Positions 44,675 through 54,750 are shown, counted from the first letter of the stretch. The stretch is DNA of 64,000 nt from JBFMAI01 sp040755725 (GCA_040755725.1 JBFMAI010000001.1:1-64000); one strand, 5' to 3'. The notes: a model not told the origin generated them from the sequence alone. Program-made: numbers and translations.

Positions 44675-45862
44675 ATGTCAGAAGCCGCAGCGCTGGACGC
44701 CAAGCTGTACGCCGTCACGCCGGATCGCCGGCTCAGTCTGCGTGACCTGCTGGAGTATTTCAGCAAGCACGGCAGCCTGCGGGTGTCGGACCTGCACCTG
44801 AAGGCGGGGTGTCCGCCGGTGTACCGGGTGGACGGGGCGTTGCAGAAGATGAAAGGGCCGCCGCTGGACGGCGCAACCGTGGAGGCGATGGCCCGGGGGT
44901 TGCTCAGCGACGACGAATGGGAGCTGCTCGGCCGGATGCGGAGCGTGGACAGCTCCCACATCACGCCGACGATGCAGTTCCGCCTGAACTGCTTCCGCGA
45001 CAACGACGGACTGGCGCTGGCGATTCGGGCGCTGGACGCCAACCCCCCCGCCGTTGAGGAGATCGGCTTTCCCAACGGCGTGTGGCGCGACATTGTGGCC
45101 CGGCAGCACGGGTTGGTGCTGGTGACGGGCATCACCGGGGCGGGCAAGTCCACGACGATCGCGGCCCTCATCAGTCGTATCGCCGAGGAGCGCAAGTGTC
45201 GGATCATCACGCTGGAAGACCCGATCGAGTATCGGCTGACCAGCAAGGCGGCGATCATCTCGCAGCGGGAAGTGGGCCGCGACGTGCCGAACTTCGAGCG
45301 CGGGCTGCGCGACTGTCTGCGCGAAGACCCCGATGTGATCTTCGTGGGCGAGATGCGCGACCGCGAGTCCACGTCGTGGACGCTGACCGCCGCGGAGACG
45401 GGGCACCTGGTGTTCTCGACGCTGCACACGCGCGATGTGCGCGGGACGGTGACGCGGCTGCTCGACATGTTCCCACCGCTCCAGCAGGACGAGATTGCCA
45501 GCCAGCTTTCGCTTGGCCTGAGCCACATCATTTGCCAGAAGCTGATCCCGCGCGCCGACGGCCAGGGCCGCGTGGTGGCAATGGAGGTCCTCAACAATGT
45601 CTACGGGATGGCCAATCTCATCCGGCAGGGGAAGGTGGAGCAGATCTACTCGCTGCTGCAAAGCCGCACGCGCGACGTGCCCGAAGAACGCATGATGACG
45701 TTCGAGCGTTCGCTCGCGCTGCTGGTGAAGGCCGGACTCACCACGCCGCTGGAGGCCGAGAAGTGGGCCAATCACCCTACGGCGTTCTTGGACGAGATGC
45801 AGCACGTGCAGCAGAGCCTCGCCGCGTCCCCCGCGCCCGGTCCCAACCCCCGCCCGTCTTGA
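44675..45862 (+). CDS. pilT: PilT-like pilus/secretion ATPase
   Basis: A 395-residue hexameric AAA-type motor of the PilT/GspE family, PilT branch. An N-terminal PAS-like domain (SDLHLKAGCPPVYRVDGAL, 38-56) precedes Walker A GITGAGKST (152-160), the Asp box TLEDPIEY (179-186), Walker B DPDVIFVGEMRD (218-229) and the His box TAAETGHLVFSTLHT (238-252). It would power pilus retraction or a related secretion system from the cytoplasmic face. The start is the ATG at 44675 with GGAGG six bases upstream. No other pilus assembly gene is adjacent; a pseudopilin lies near 54 kb. Confidence 0.92.
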   Translation: MSEAAALDAKLYAVTPDRRLSLRDLLEYFSKHGSLRVSDLHLKAGCPPVYRVDGALQKMKGPPLDGATVEAMARGLLSDDEWELLGRMRSVDSSHITPTMQFRLNCFRDNDGLALAIRALDANPPAVEEIGFPNGVWRDIVARQHGLVLVTGITGAGKSTTIAALISRIAEERKCRIITLEDPIEYRLTSKAAIISQREVGRDVPNFERGLRDCLREDPDVIFVGEMRDRESTSWTLTAAETGHLVFSTLHTRDVRGTVTRLLDMFPPLQQDEIASQLSLGLSHIICQKLIPRADGQGRVVAMEVLNNVYGMANLIRQGKVEQIYSLLQSRTRDVPEERMMTFERSLALLVKAGLTTPLEAEKWANHPTAFLDEMQHVQQSLAASPAPGPNPRPS

Positions 45863-45873
45863 AGCGCCGGTCG

Positions 45874-45930
45874 GAACCCCTCACGCTAGTGCGGGGCCAG
45901 GCGACCCACCACTTGCCTGGTGGGTTCCGT
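45874..45930 (-). repeat. two-hairpin intergenic repeat, copy C2
   Basis: This is the reverse orientation of copies C1 and C3. CCCACCA (45905-45911) and TGGTGGG (45918-45924) form a 7-bp stem, and CCCCTCACGC..GCGGGG at 45877-45896 forms the second. It lies between the convergent pilT and wecB stops. Confidence 0.65.
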
Positions 45931-45939
45931 TGACGGCTA

Positions 45940-47037
45940 TTAACCGCCGGCGTGCCAGCGGAGGATGAGGTCGGCGATGCGTTCGCCGGCGTGGCCGTCC
46001 CACAAATCGGGAATGCGGTGCTTGATGTGGCCGTCGCGTATCCGCCGATAGCCGGCCAGGATGCGCGCGGGGTCCATGCCCACGAGCTGGTTGGTACCCT
46101 GCTCGATCGTGATCGGCCGCTCGGTGTTCTCCCGCAGCGTCAGACACGGGACCCCCAGGACCGTCGTCTCCTCCTGAATGCCGCCGGAGTCGGTCAGCAC
46201 GACGGCGGCGTGGCTCAGGAGCTTGAGGAAGTCCAGGTAACCGAGCGGGTCGGTGAGCCGCAGTTGGGGCAGGCGCTCGATCCGGGCAAGCAGGCCGTGC
46301 CGCTGGAGATTGCCGCGGGTGCGCGGATGGACGGGAAACACGAGTGGGGTCGTCCGCTGAATCTCCCCCAATGCGTCGAGGATGCGACCCAGGACGTGCG
46401 AGTCGTCCACGTTGGTCGGCCGGTGCAACGTCACGACGCCGTAGTGCCCCGCCGGCAACCGCAGCCGCTCCAGCACGTCCGAACGGTCGGCGAGTTCGCG
46501 GTGCGCGAGGAGGGTGTCGATCATGACGTTGCCGACGAGGTGGATACGGGCGGCGTCGACGCCCTCGCGCCGCAGGTTCTCGACGCCGGCGGGTTCGGTC
46601 ACGAACAGCAGCTCGCTGATGGCGTCGGTCAGCACGCGATTGATCTCCTCGGGCATCGTGCGGTCGAAACTGCGTAGGCCCGCCTCGACGTGGATGGTCG
46701 GAACGCCGACCTTCACGGCGACGAGGGCGCAGGCGATAGTGGAGTTCACGTCGCCGACGACGAGGATGGCGTCGGGCCGCTCGCGTTCGAGCACGGGCTC
46801 GAACCGCTGCATGATGAGGGCGGTCTGGACCGCATGCGACGCGCTGCCGACTTCGAGGTTCAGGTCGGGCCGCGGCAGCCGCAGGTCGTCAAAAAACGCC
46901 TGGCTCATGGCCTCGTCGTAGTGCTGCCCGGTGTGGACGAGGATCGACTGAATCGCCGGCCGGGCCGCAAAGGCGCGCATCAGCGGCGCGATCTTCATGA
47001 AGTTCGGCCGCGCCCCACACACGTTGATGATCTTCAC
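45940..47037 (-). CDS. wecB: UDP-N-acetylglucosamine 2-epimerase (non-hydrolysing)
   Basis: A 365-residue cytosolic enzyme interconverting UDP-GlcNAc and UDP-ManNAc for surface polysaccharide synthesis. The family motifs are all visible: VCGARPNFMK at the N-terminus, HTGQHYDEAMS, VVGDVNSTIA, HVEAGLRSFDRTMPEEINR, TLHRPTNVDD and LTDSGGIQEE. The start is a GTG at 47037, because GAGGAG lies about six bases upstream and the conserved protein begins VKIINVCGARPN; the next ATG would add 40 non-conserved residues. Confidence 0.94.
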   Translation of the reverse strand: MKIINVCGARPNFMKIAPLMRAFAARPAIQSILVHTGQHYDEAMSQAFFDDLRLPRPDLNLEVGSASHAVQTALIMQRFEPVLERERPDAILVVGDVNSTIACALVAVKVGVPTIHVEAGLRSFDRTMPEEINRVLTDAISELLFVTEPAGVENLRREGVDAARIHLVGNVMIDTLLAHRELADRSDVLERLRLPAGHYGVVTLHRPTNVDDSHVLGRILDALGEIQRTTPLVFPVHPRTRGNLQRHGLLARIERLPQLRLTDPLGYLDFLKLLSHAAVVLTDSGGIQEETTVLGVPCLTLRENTERPITIEQGTNQLVGMDPARILAGYRRIRDGHIKHRIPDLWDGHAGERIADLILRWHAGG

Positions 47038-47134
47038 TACGAACTCCTCGGACCACCTGCCCTGTATCGCAATTGACGGGAGTATAGTCGAGTTGGCGAG
47101 GAACGCCGTGGAAGAGGTCTCCGGCACGGGCATT

Positions 47135-47299
47135 CCACCACAGGGGTCCAGAGACACAGAGAAGATGGAAGAGGCCAGATCGCTTGGCCGGCCGTTCTCG
47201 GACGGCAGCGCAACGGCCTGTCACCGGGCCCGTGCTCCCTCGTCCGGCGCAACTCTATTAGCAGCAAGGCTCTGTGTCTCTGTGCCTCTGTGGTTCGTG
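47135..47299. repeat. MITE-like element with ~27-bp inverted ends
   Basis: The left end contains CCAGAGACACAGAG and the right end CTCTGTGTCTCTG. The two 27-30 base ends are inverted copies with a few mismatches, about 165 bases apart. The interior has no coding potential. It occupies most of the 288-base gap between wecB and the enolase-superfamily gene. Confidence 0.55.
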
Positions 47300-47325
47300 A
47301 AGACACGCGGGCTGGCCCCTTCGCT

Positions 47326-48525
47326 CTACAAGTTCAGCAGCCGTGGCGGGACGAGCGCAAGCCGCCGCAGGGCGTCGCGGTCCACGACGACCCCCAAGCC
47401 GGGGCCGGGGCACCCGCGGATTCGGCCGCCGAAGCCAAAGCGTACCGGCCGGCGGGCGATGTCCGCCCGCAGTAGAAACGGGCCGAAGGCGCCCTCGACG
47501 AACCGCACCTTGGGGCAGATCTCCAGGAATGCGACGCCGGCGGCGCTGAGGAGGCTGGTCTCGCCGACCAGGCAGCCGAGCTGCACGTCCAGACCGGCCG
47601 CCAGCGCGAGCCGCGCGATGCGCAGCGCCGGCAGCAGTCCGCCGTTCTTGGCAATACGGAGATTGAAAAGCCGCACGCCGCCCGCCTGGATCAGCCGCTG
47701 GGCATCCCCGACCGTCAGCAGCGACTCGTCAACGCCCAGGGCCAGCTTCGTTTGGTCCGCAAGTCGCGGCAGGTCGGCGTCGGCGGCGTCCGAGAGCGGC
47801 TGCTCCAGCGCACACACGCCGAATCGCTCCAATGTCGCTGACGCCTCTTGCGCTTGGGCCAGGGACCAAGCCCCGTTCGCGTCGGCCCGCAGCGTCACTT
47901 TGCCGCGGACGATCGCCGGCCCGAGGACCTCATGGGCCCACGCCAGCCGTTGTTCCCAGCCCACGACCCCGACCTTCAACTTGAAATCGCGCAGCCCGTA
48001 CAGCCGCTGGAGACGCAACAGCGTCTTGAGTCGCCCCTCCGTGCCGCCGACCACGATGCCCGAGTAGCGGACCGCGGCGCGGCACCCGGGCGGCCCGAAT
48101 CCCGGCAGCCCCAACCACCCGGCCACGTCCGTCGGTCGGCGTTGAAACACCCGGCACGCGAGGTCGAGCAGCGCCAACTCGACCGCCGCCCGCGCCGCCG
48201 TGATGACGCGCCCGCCGACCTGCGTCGGCAGGGCCTCGATGAACTCCAGCGCCTCGGCAAACGACTGCGGCTCGAAACTCCGCAGCCGCGGCACAAACAC
48301 GTCGGACAGGTCGGTCAGTACCGACTCAGGCGTCTCGCCCGTGACGTAGCTGCGCGCCAGCGTCTCACCGTAGCCGACGTGCTGGGCAAAGGGTGAGCCC
48401 GCGGCGAGCTCCACCACGATCGGGTCCGCCGTGTCGCGGGTCGCGGCGGCGTGTTCAAAGCGGAAACGCAGCGGAATCGCGAGTTGGTAAACCCGGAGGC
48501 TGCGGGCGTGCAGCGGCGTGTTCAT
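47326..48525 (-). CDS. enolase-superfamily (muconate-lactonizing subgroup) enzyme
   Basis: A 399-residue barrel enzyme. The catalytic residues are in place: K182/K184 in FKLKVG, metal ligands D215 (RADANGAW), E241 (ALEQPL) and D266 (GVDES), and the opposing base K293 in RIAKNGG. This pattern is that of the MLE/o-succinylbenzoate synthase/dipeptide epimerase subgroup, whose members abstract a proton alpha to a carboxylate. Which substrate is used cannot be decided here; no menaquinone or murein-recycling gene is adjacent. The start ATG overlaps the stop of the upstream PstS-like gene by 4 bases. Confidence 0.85.
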   Translation of the reverse strand: MNTPLHARSLRVYQLAIPLRFRFEHAAATRDTADPIVVELAAGSPFAQHVGYGETLARSYVTGETPESVLTDLSDVFVPRLRSFEPQSFAEALEFIEALPTQVGGRVITAARAAVELALLDLACRVFQRRPTDVAGWLGLPGFGPPGCRAAVRYSGIVVGGTEGRLKTLLRLQRLYGLRDFKLKVGVVGWEQRLAWAHEVLGPAIVRGKVTLRADANGAWSLAQAQEASATLERFGVCALEQPLSDAADADLPRLADQTKLALGVDESLLTVGDAQRLIQAGGVRLFNLRIAKNGGLLPALRIARLALAAGLDVQLGCLVGETSLLSAAGVAFLEICPKVRFVEGAFGPFLLRADIARRPVRFGFGGRIRGCPGPGLGVVVDRDALRRLALVPPRLLNL

Positions 48526-49496
48526 GGCGACAGCGGCACCGTCGCCCGCTCCAGCGGGATCGCCCAGAGGTCGGTGCCCTCGATCACCCTCCGGCCGGCG
48601 TCGCTGAACAAGTAATCCAGCGCGGCCTGGACCGCAGGGCTCGGCGGCTCCAGGTAGTAGACGTAAATCAGCTTCGCCAGCCCGTAGCGCTCTGTTTCGA
48701 CCTCTTCCAACGAGGGGAATGCCGGCGGCCCGCGTTCCTCCATCCGCAGCCCGAGGTACCGCACGCCGGCGTCGTCATGCCCGATCCCCGCGAACCCCAG
48801 CCCCAGCGGGTCCGCCGCCACTTGGGCGACGATCTCGGTGTCGGAGTCAAACACCCGCCAGGTCGGGTTGGCGAACCAGATGTTAGCGATTGGGCTCAGG
48901 ACCATACCGGCCCGGGTCTCTTTCGCCGGCCCATACAAGTTGATCGGCCCCTGGCACTGCGGAACCTGCTCGCCGGCGAGTTGCTGCCAGTCCGTGATCC
49001 GCTTCTGAAAGATGAGCCGCAGGTGTCGCGCGAAAACCGAATCGAGCGGGTTGCTCGCGTGAACGTACAGGGCGTACCCGTAGAAAGCGACGCGGCGCGC
49101 GGCCAGTGGCGGGCGGGACGCCCGCACTCCCCCGTCGGCAGCCTGGCCCGACGCCTCCTCACGCGCACCATGCGCCGCCAGTCCGGGCCGCTCGGCGAAA
49201 AGCGCCAGCTCGCGGGGCGTGATGGTCCGGTCGGTGCAGGCCAAGTCGCACTCACCGCGAGCCAGGTTCTCGAACCCGTGCTGCGAGAGATATACGGGGG
49301 TCACTTGCTCGGTGAAGAACGCCGGCGATTTGGCGTCGCGCAGCCACGATTCGACCAGCTCGACCGGAATCTGCGCCCCCGCCAGCCGGACCTTCACAGC
49401 CGGCGGCCCCTGGTGGCACCCGGTGACAAGCACCACCGCGGCCAGCATCAGCAGGGCGCCCCACCCGGCCCTCAACAGCGGTTCCCACGTTCCCAC
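48522..49496 (-). CDS. PstS-like phosphate/anion-binding lipoprotein
   Basis: A 324-residue exported lipoprotein with signal RAGWGALLMLAAVVLVTGC (lipobox LVTGC). The mature part resembles phosphate ABC transporter substrate-binding proteins: ECDLACTDRTIT near the binding loop, GYALYVHASNPLDSV, LRLIFQKRITDWQQL, and a C-terminal YYLEPPSPAVQAALDYLFSDAGRRVIEG. The region between ARPGLAAHG and RRVAFYG carries an inserted hairpin repeat encoding GGVRASRPP-like residues. The start is a GTG in the 8-bp tandem repeat at 49482-49529; a TTG at 49475 is an alternative. No permease or ATPase gene is adjacent. Confidence 0.72.
   Translation of the reverse strand: MGTWEPLLRAGWGALLMLAAVVLVTGCHQGPPAVKVRLAGAQIPVELVESWLRDAKSPAFFTEQVTPVYLSQHGFENLARGECDLACTDRTITPRELALFAERPGLAAHGAREEASGQAADGGVRASRPPLAARRVAFYGYALYVHASNPLDSVFARHLRLIFQKRITDWQQLAGEQVPQCQGPINLYGPAKETRAGMVLSPIANIWFANPTWRVFDSDTEIVAQVAADPLGLGFAGIGHDDAGVRYLGLRMEERGPPAFPSLEEVETERYGLAKLIYVYYLEPPSPAVQAALDYLFSDAGRRVIEGTDLWAIPLERATVPLSP
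49109..49132. repeat. in-frame hairpin cassette inside the PstS-like gene
   Basis: GCGGGCG-GGA-CGCCCGC (49109-49125) is a 7-bp hairpin followed by ACTCCCC. The segment matches 63333-63355, in the nuoM-nuoL gap, at 22 of 23 positions. It lies inside the coding frame without disrupting it. Confidence 0.6.
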
Positions 49497-49529
49497 GTCC
49501 CCACGTCCCCACGTCCCCACGTCCCCACG
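49482..49529. repeat. 8-bp tandem repeat (six units), copy F2, at a gene start
   Basis: Six consecutive T(T/C)CCCACG units (two with TT, four with TC) fill 49482-49529. On the minus strand each unit is CGTGGGGA or CGTGGGAA and supplies both GTG codons and GGGGA-type binding sites to the PstS-like gene. A change of unit number would alter frame, spacing or start choice. Confidence 0.7.
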
Positions 49530-49641
49530 CTTCGCGCCGAGCCGTTTTACGCCCCCCCGCACGAGCCGTAAACTAGCCGCTCGTCTCCCGCCCGCCGCCG
49601 GGGCGCGTCCGCGTCCCGCCGGTCCGGCCACAAGAACCGTC

Positions 49642-49660
49642 CCCGGGCGTGACGCCCGGG
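49642..49660 (+). promoter_or_regulatory. hairpin just upstream of asnS
   Basis: CCCGGGCG (49642-49649) and CGCCCGGG (49653-49660) form a perfect 8-bp stem with loop TGA. It ends 19 bases before the asnS ATG and just before AAGGG, the likely ribosome binding site, so it could influence translation. It may equally be a member of the GGGCG-hairpin repeats. Confidence 0.35.
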
Positions 49661-49679
49661 TCATCAAGGGATACGTGTC

Positions 49680-51188
<1,509 letters not shown>

Positions 51189-51440
51189 GACCGCGGCTCG
51201 CGCGATCTCCGCGACAGCGCCGTCCCGCGCTGCGGCCAACCTCGATACGGGGTGGCTCACCGATCTCCGGAGGGCTACCGGCCCGGCCCGCTCGCAGGGC
51301 TTCCCTTCAAGCTGTCGTTCATGCGGCGGCACGGCGTAGCCGGCGCCTCACCCTCCCGGCCGGCGTGTGGTTCCCGTGAAGGCCGAGACGTATCGGGCGA
51401 CTGTTCAGTTGGAACCGCTGACCAGCAACGCCGGTCTGAT

Positions 51441-51514
51441 CGCGCCCGACAGGACTCGAACCTGTGACCTGCGGTTTAGGAAACCGCCGCTCTGTCCTAC
51501 TGAGCTACGGGCGC
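51441..51514 (-). tRNA. tRNA-Arg (anticodon CCU)
   Basis: On the minus strand the acceptor stem GCGCCCG/CGGGCGC, D-arm AGCTCAGTAGG, anticodon stem GCGGT/ACCGC with loop TTCCTAA, and T-loop GTTCGAGTC are all present. The discriminator is G and no CCA is encoded. The anticodon CCU reads AGG. Confidence 0.95.
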
Positions 51515-51745
51515 CCGGCCCCGGTATCTTACCCGTCGCCGCGAGACCCGAAAGGGACAGTTAGCGGCGTGGCGCTGGGTGCCGGCGCGACGCCGTGCGC
51601 GTAGATTGCCGCGCAGCACGCCGCGGGGGGTGATCCGCCGGGCCGGGTCTGAGGGCGCTTGGCGTTCCGGTATGCTCAGTTGGGGAAAGCGGGCGAGTGA
51701 GTGGCAAGGGACCAAATGACCGTGCGCGATTCGGCGGCGCCCTTG

Positions 51746-51788
51746 GGGAGGGCGAGCCTGTCTCCTGCGGCGACAGGCTCGCCCTCCC
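51746..51788. repeat. perfect 17-bp hairpin repeat, copy A3
   Basis: GGGAGGGCGAGCCTGTC (51746-51762) and GACAGGCTCGCCCTCCC (51772-51788) are perfect inverted repeats around a 9-base loop. The first 14 bases are identical to 43968-43981 at the start of copy A2, and a half element, GGCTCGCCCTCCC, lies at 55409-55421. It is in the 373-base gap 51515-51887, which holds no gene. Confidence 0.75.
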
Positions 51789-51887
51789 GCGCCGCACGTT
51801 CACGCACGGCCATACAGTGGCAAGTGACGGGTAACAGGTGACAAGTAGCCGGTGGAGCACACGACCGAACGGCAGGAGCACTGCCGG

Positions 51888-52637
51888 TCAGGCGTCGGCG
51901 CAGGTCGCCCACGTCGCCGCGACCGCCAGGGCGGCCGTCTCGACCCGCAGGACGTGCTCGCCCAAGCGAACGAGCTGCCCGCCGGCGTGCCGCAGGGCGT
52001 CGATTTCGTCGGGTGACAGGCCGCCCTCCGGGCCCACGACCGCCACGCAGTCGGTCGCTGTTCGTCCGTGCTGCGCGAGCCACGCGCCGAGCGGCGGAAT
52101 CCCATCCTGACGATGCGCGACGAACAACGTGGCCTCGCCCCGCGTGGCCGCCGCGTCCAGCGGCGAAGGGGCCAGCGCGAGTCGCGGCCGCCAGGGGCGG
52201 CGACATTGCTTGCACGCCTCGAGCGCGACGCGGTTGAGCCGGTCAAGGTGCTGCGGGCCCACGCGGACCACGGAGTGCTCGAAGTCGGCCAGAATCAGGC
52301 GGGTGACGCCAAGCTCCGTGATCTTCTCGACGAGCCAGTCCAGACGCGACCCCTTGCACGCGGCCACGACCAGCGACAGCGACCGTATCGGCGCCGGCAC
52401 CTGCCGAACGTCGCCCACCTGCACCCGGACAACGGCCGGCTTCCGGCGCCCGGAGGAATGGGCGTCCTCATCCGGCGGCCGAAGCGTTCCGGCGGCGAGA
52501 CGCCCGTCCCCGTCGAACAGCGTGAGAGGGTCACCCGCCTTGAGTCGCAGGCTCCGCACCGCATGGCGGGCCTGGCCCGGGTCGAGCATCAACTCGCCGG
52601 CGTGCAAGTCGGAGACATGGAACCACGTTTCACGCAC
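51888..52637 (-). CDS. rsmE: 16S rRNA m3U1498 methyltransferase RsmE
   Basis: A 249-residue SPOUT methyltransferase. An N-terminal PUA-like domain (FHVSDLHAGELMLDPGQARHAVRSLRLK) precedes the trefoil-knot domain with VVGPEGGLSPDEIDAL and LGEHVLRVETAALAV, the SAM-binding knot. Mid-domain ITELGVTRLILADFEHSV also fits. It methylates U1498 in the decoding-centre helix of 16S rRNA. The start is a GTG at 52637 directly before RETWFHVSD; a TTG six bases upstream is possible. Confidence 0.92.
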   Translation of the reverse strand: MRETWFHVSDLHAGELMLDPGQARHAVRSLRLKAGDPLTLFDGDGRLAAGTLRPPDEDAHSSGRRKPAVVRVQVGDVRQVPAPIRSLSLVVAACKGSRLDWLVEKITELGVTRLILADFEHSVVRVGPQHLDRLNRVALEACKQCRRPWRPRLALAPSPLDAAATRGEATLFVAHRQDGIPPLGAWLAQHGRTATDCVAVVGPEGGLSPDEIDALRHAGGQLVRLGEHVLRVETAALAVAATWATCADA

Positions 52638-52684
52638 CAGCAAATCCCATCTCGACCACGCCCCCGGCGTGCTCGGCGTCGCGG

Positions 52685-53839
52685 CTAGGTCAACCCGCTC
52701 TGGCCGACCTTCGCCACAATCCGCGGCAGGACCTCGAACAGCCGGTCGAGATCGGCGTCGGTGGTGAAACGACCCAGCGAGAAGCGGATCTGCCCCTGGC
52801 CCACCTCCGGTGCGACGTGCATCGCGGCCAGTACGTGCGACAGCTCCAGCGATCCGCTCGTGCACGCCGACCCGCTCGACACGCACACGCCCGCTTCGCT
52901 CAGCAGGATGAGCAGCGCCTCGGACGGCAGCCCGGCGAAGCAGGCGCACGTCGTGTTCGGCAAGCGCTCCGCACCGGCCCCGATGATGTGAACGTTCGGG
53001 AACCGCCGCATCAGCTCCGTTTCCAGTCGCTGTCGCAACTCCGCGATCCGCCGGTTGTCCTCCGCGGCGTGCTGTCGCAGCAATTCACAGGCCATCCCCA
53101 GGCCGACGATGCCGGGGGCGTTGAGCGTGCCGCCGCGGCGTTGTCGTTCCTGCGCGCCGCCGGTCTGCCAGGGGAGGAAGGGGGTGCCGCGACGCAGGTA
53201 CAGCGCCCCGACGCCCTTCGGACCGTAGACCTTGTGGCTGCTGAGCGACAGGAGCGCGACCCCCAGCTCTTCCACGTGGATCGGGACCTTCCCGAGCGCA
53301 TTGACCGCGTCGGTGTGGACGGGGACGCCGCGCGCGGCAGCGATCCGACTGATCTCCCGCAGCGGGAAGATGACGCCCGTCTCGTTGTTGGCCAGCATGA
53401 TCGAGATGAGGCCGGTGTCGGGGCGGAGCGCCCGCTCCAGCTCAGCCAGGTCGAGTCGGCCGTCACCGTCCACACCCAGCCGCGTGACGGCGACACCTTC
53501 ATGCTCCAGCCGCTCCGCGGTCTCAAAGATGGCGTGGTGCTCGACGGCCGAGATGACGAGGTGGCGCTTGTCGGGCTGGGCCGCCAGCACGCCCCGCAGG
53601 GCCGCGTTGTCGGATTCCGTGCCGCCGCTGGTGAAGATGATCTCGCTGTCGCGGGCACCGATCAGGGCGGCGACCCGACGACGGGCGTCCTCGATCTCGG
53701 CCGCCACCTGGGCCCCGAAATGGTGCGCGCTCGACGGATTGCCCCAGCGCTCGGTCAGCAACGGCAGCATCGTGGCCACCACGCGCTCGTCCGGCCGCGT
53801 GGTCGCGTTGTTGTCGAGATACGTGATGGTTGTGCTCAT
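52685..53839 (-). CDS. NifS/IscS-family cysteine desulfurase
   Basis: A 384-residue PLP enzyme. YLDNNATTRPD at the N-terminus, VHTDAVNALGKVPIHVEEL with the PLP Asp, the Schiff-base Lys in LSSHKVYGPKG, and the Cys loop CVSSGSACTSGSLELSHVL mark an IscS/NifS group I enzyme. It transfers sulfur from cysteine to Fe-S scaffold or tRNA-thiolation partners. No iscU, nifU or tRNA-thiolation gene is adjacent, so the partner is unknown. The ATG at 53839 overlaps the pseudopilin gene stop by 4 bases (ATGA). Confidence 0.92.
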   Translation of the reverse strand: MSTTITYLDNNATTRPDERVVATMLPLLTERWGNPSSAHHFGAQVAAEIEDARRRVAALIGARDSEIIFTSGGTESDNAALRGVLAAQPDKRHLVISAVEHHAIFETAERLEHEGVAVTRLGVDGDGRLDLAELERALRPDTGLISIMLANNETGVIFPLREISRIAAARGVPVHTDAVNALGKVPIHVEELGVALLSLSSHKVYGPKGVGALYLRRGTPFLPWQTGGAQERQRRGGTLNAPGIVGLGMACELLRQHAAEDNRRIAELRQRLETELMRRFPNVHIIGAGAERLPNTTCACFAGLPSEALLILLSEAGVCVSSGSACTSGSLELSHVLAAMHVAPEVGQGQIRFSLGRFTTDADLDRLFEVLPRIVAKVGQSGLT

Positions 53840-54567
53840 TGGTTCGGTGTGTTCGGGTCGAGGTCCCAATCCTCGGCGAGTTTCTCCTTGAGCCCCGTGT
53901 CGCGGACCGCGTGGCCGTCATTGAACGCGTAGTTGGCCCCGCCGTAGTGCCGCTCGTCGATGTAGGCTTCGCCCTCCAGTCCGGCGATGTGCTCGCGCGG
54001 CACACAGCTCAGTCGCAGGTCGATCGGGTCGGTGACCAGCGGGTTGGCGTCCATCAGCAGCGGCAGACGCAGCTTGATCCGGTCCAGCGAGCCCTTCTCC
54101 CAACTGATCTCATACACGCGGTAGTGCCCGCTGCTGTCGGCCATCGGCATGGCCTCCTTGCAGACCCACAGCTCGTAGCGGCCCTCGCGGTTCCGCAGCA
54201 CCGGGTAATCCTCGTCCATCCGGTAATCCCGGTCCTGATAGATGTACGTATACAACGCTTCCGCCCAGCCGTGCCGCGGCGAGTCCTGGGTCTTGCGCAC
54301 GTCGTACATCATCGGCGGCAGATGGAAGTCATTGTCGCTGCCGTACGCCGTCAGGCCCTTCATGAACTCGCCCAGTCGCGTCAGGCAGACGGTCGCTTTG
54401 GCCTGTTGGCGGGCCCGCGACAGCGACGGCGTCAGGATCGACATCAGCAGGGAGATGATCGCGACGACGACCAGCAGCTCGAGCAGCGTGAAGCCGCCGC
54501 CGGTCCGCCTCGGCCGCAGCGCTGCTCCGGATACGTCCGTCCGTGGTCGATCGTGCATCGCGTTCAC
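53836..54567 (-). CDS. type II secretion pseudopilin-like protein
   Basis: A 243-residue protein with the class III prepilin N-terminus GGFTLLELLVVVAIISLLMS (cleavage after the Gly, followed by a hydrophobic helix with E at mature position 5). The globular part ends in YAFNDGHAVRDTG, like the H-X9-DG-containing proteins that are expanded in planctomycetes. It is exported and processed by a prepilin peptidase, but the abundance of the family makes a structural pseudopilin role uncertain. It precedes the cysteine desulfurase with a 4-base overlap, an odd pairing. Confidence 0.82.
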   Translation of the reverse strand: MNAMHDRPRTDVSGAALRPRRTGGGFTLLELLVVVAIISLLMSILTPSLSRARQQAKATVCLTRLGEFMKGLTAYGSDNDFHLPPMMYDVRKTQDSPRHGWAEALYTYIYQDRDYRMDEDYPVLRNREGRYELWVCKEAMPMADSSGHYRVYEISWEKGSLDRIKLRLPLLMDANPLVTDPIDLRLSCVPREHIAGLEGEAYIDERHYGGANYAFNDGHAVRDTGLKEKLAEDWDLDPNTPNQ

Positions 54568-54603
54568 GTCCTCGGGACGGCCTGTGTGGCCCGGGCCGCT
54601 GCC

Positions 54604-54627
54604 TGTGTGGCATCCCGGCGCGCCGGG
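54604..54627 (+). repeat. dispersed repeat, copy E2
   Basis: TGTGTGGCATCCCGG continues into CGCGCCGGG. It matches the reversed copy at 40831-40854 except for one or two positions. It lies in the 183-base gap between the divergent pseudopilin and release-factor-like genes. Confidence 0.5.
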
Positions 54628-54750
54628 ACCGGTGCGGGTCGGCTGGCACGGAACCCGGCTGCCACGAGGCCATCCTCACCCGTGCGGCGCTGTATTATAA
54701 GTGCGGCCGGGAAGGCGCGGGGGCCGGTTCTGGGCCGTCTTGGCCAAGAA

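Noticed and set aside
49482..49529. Possible CRISPR-like array
   Set aside because: The units are 8 bases long with no spacers; it is a simple tandem repeat. No CRISPR array or cas gene was found in the window.
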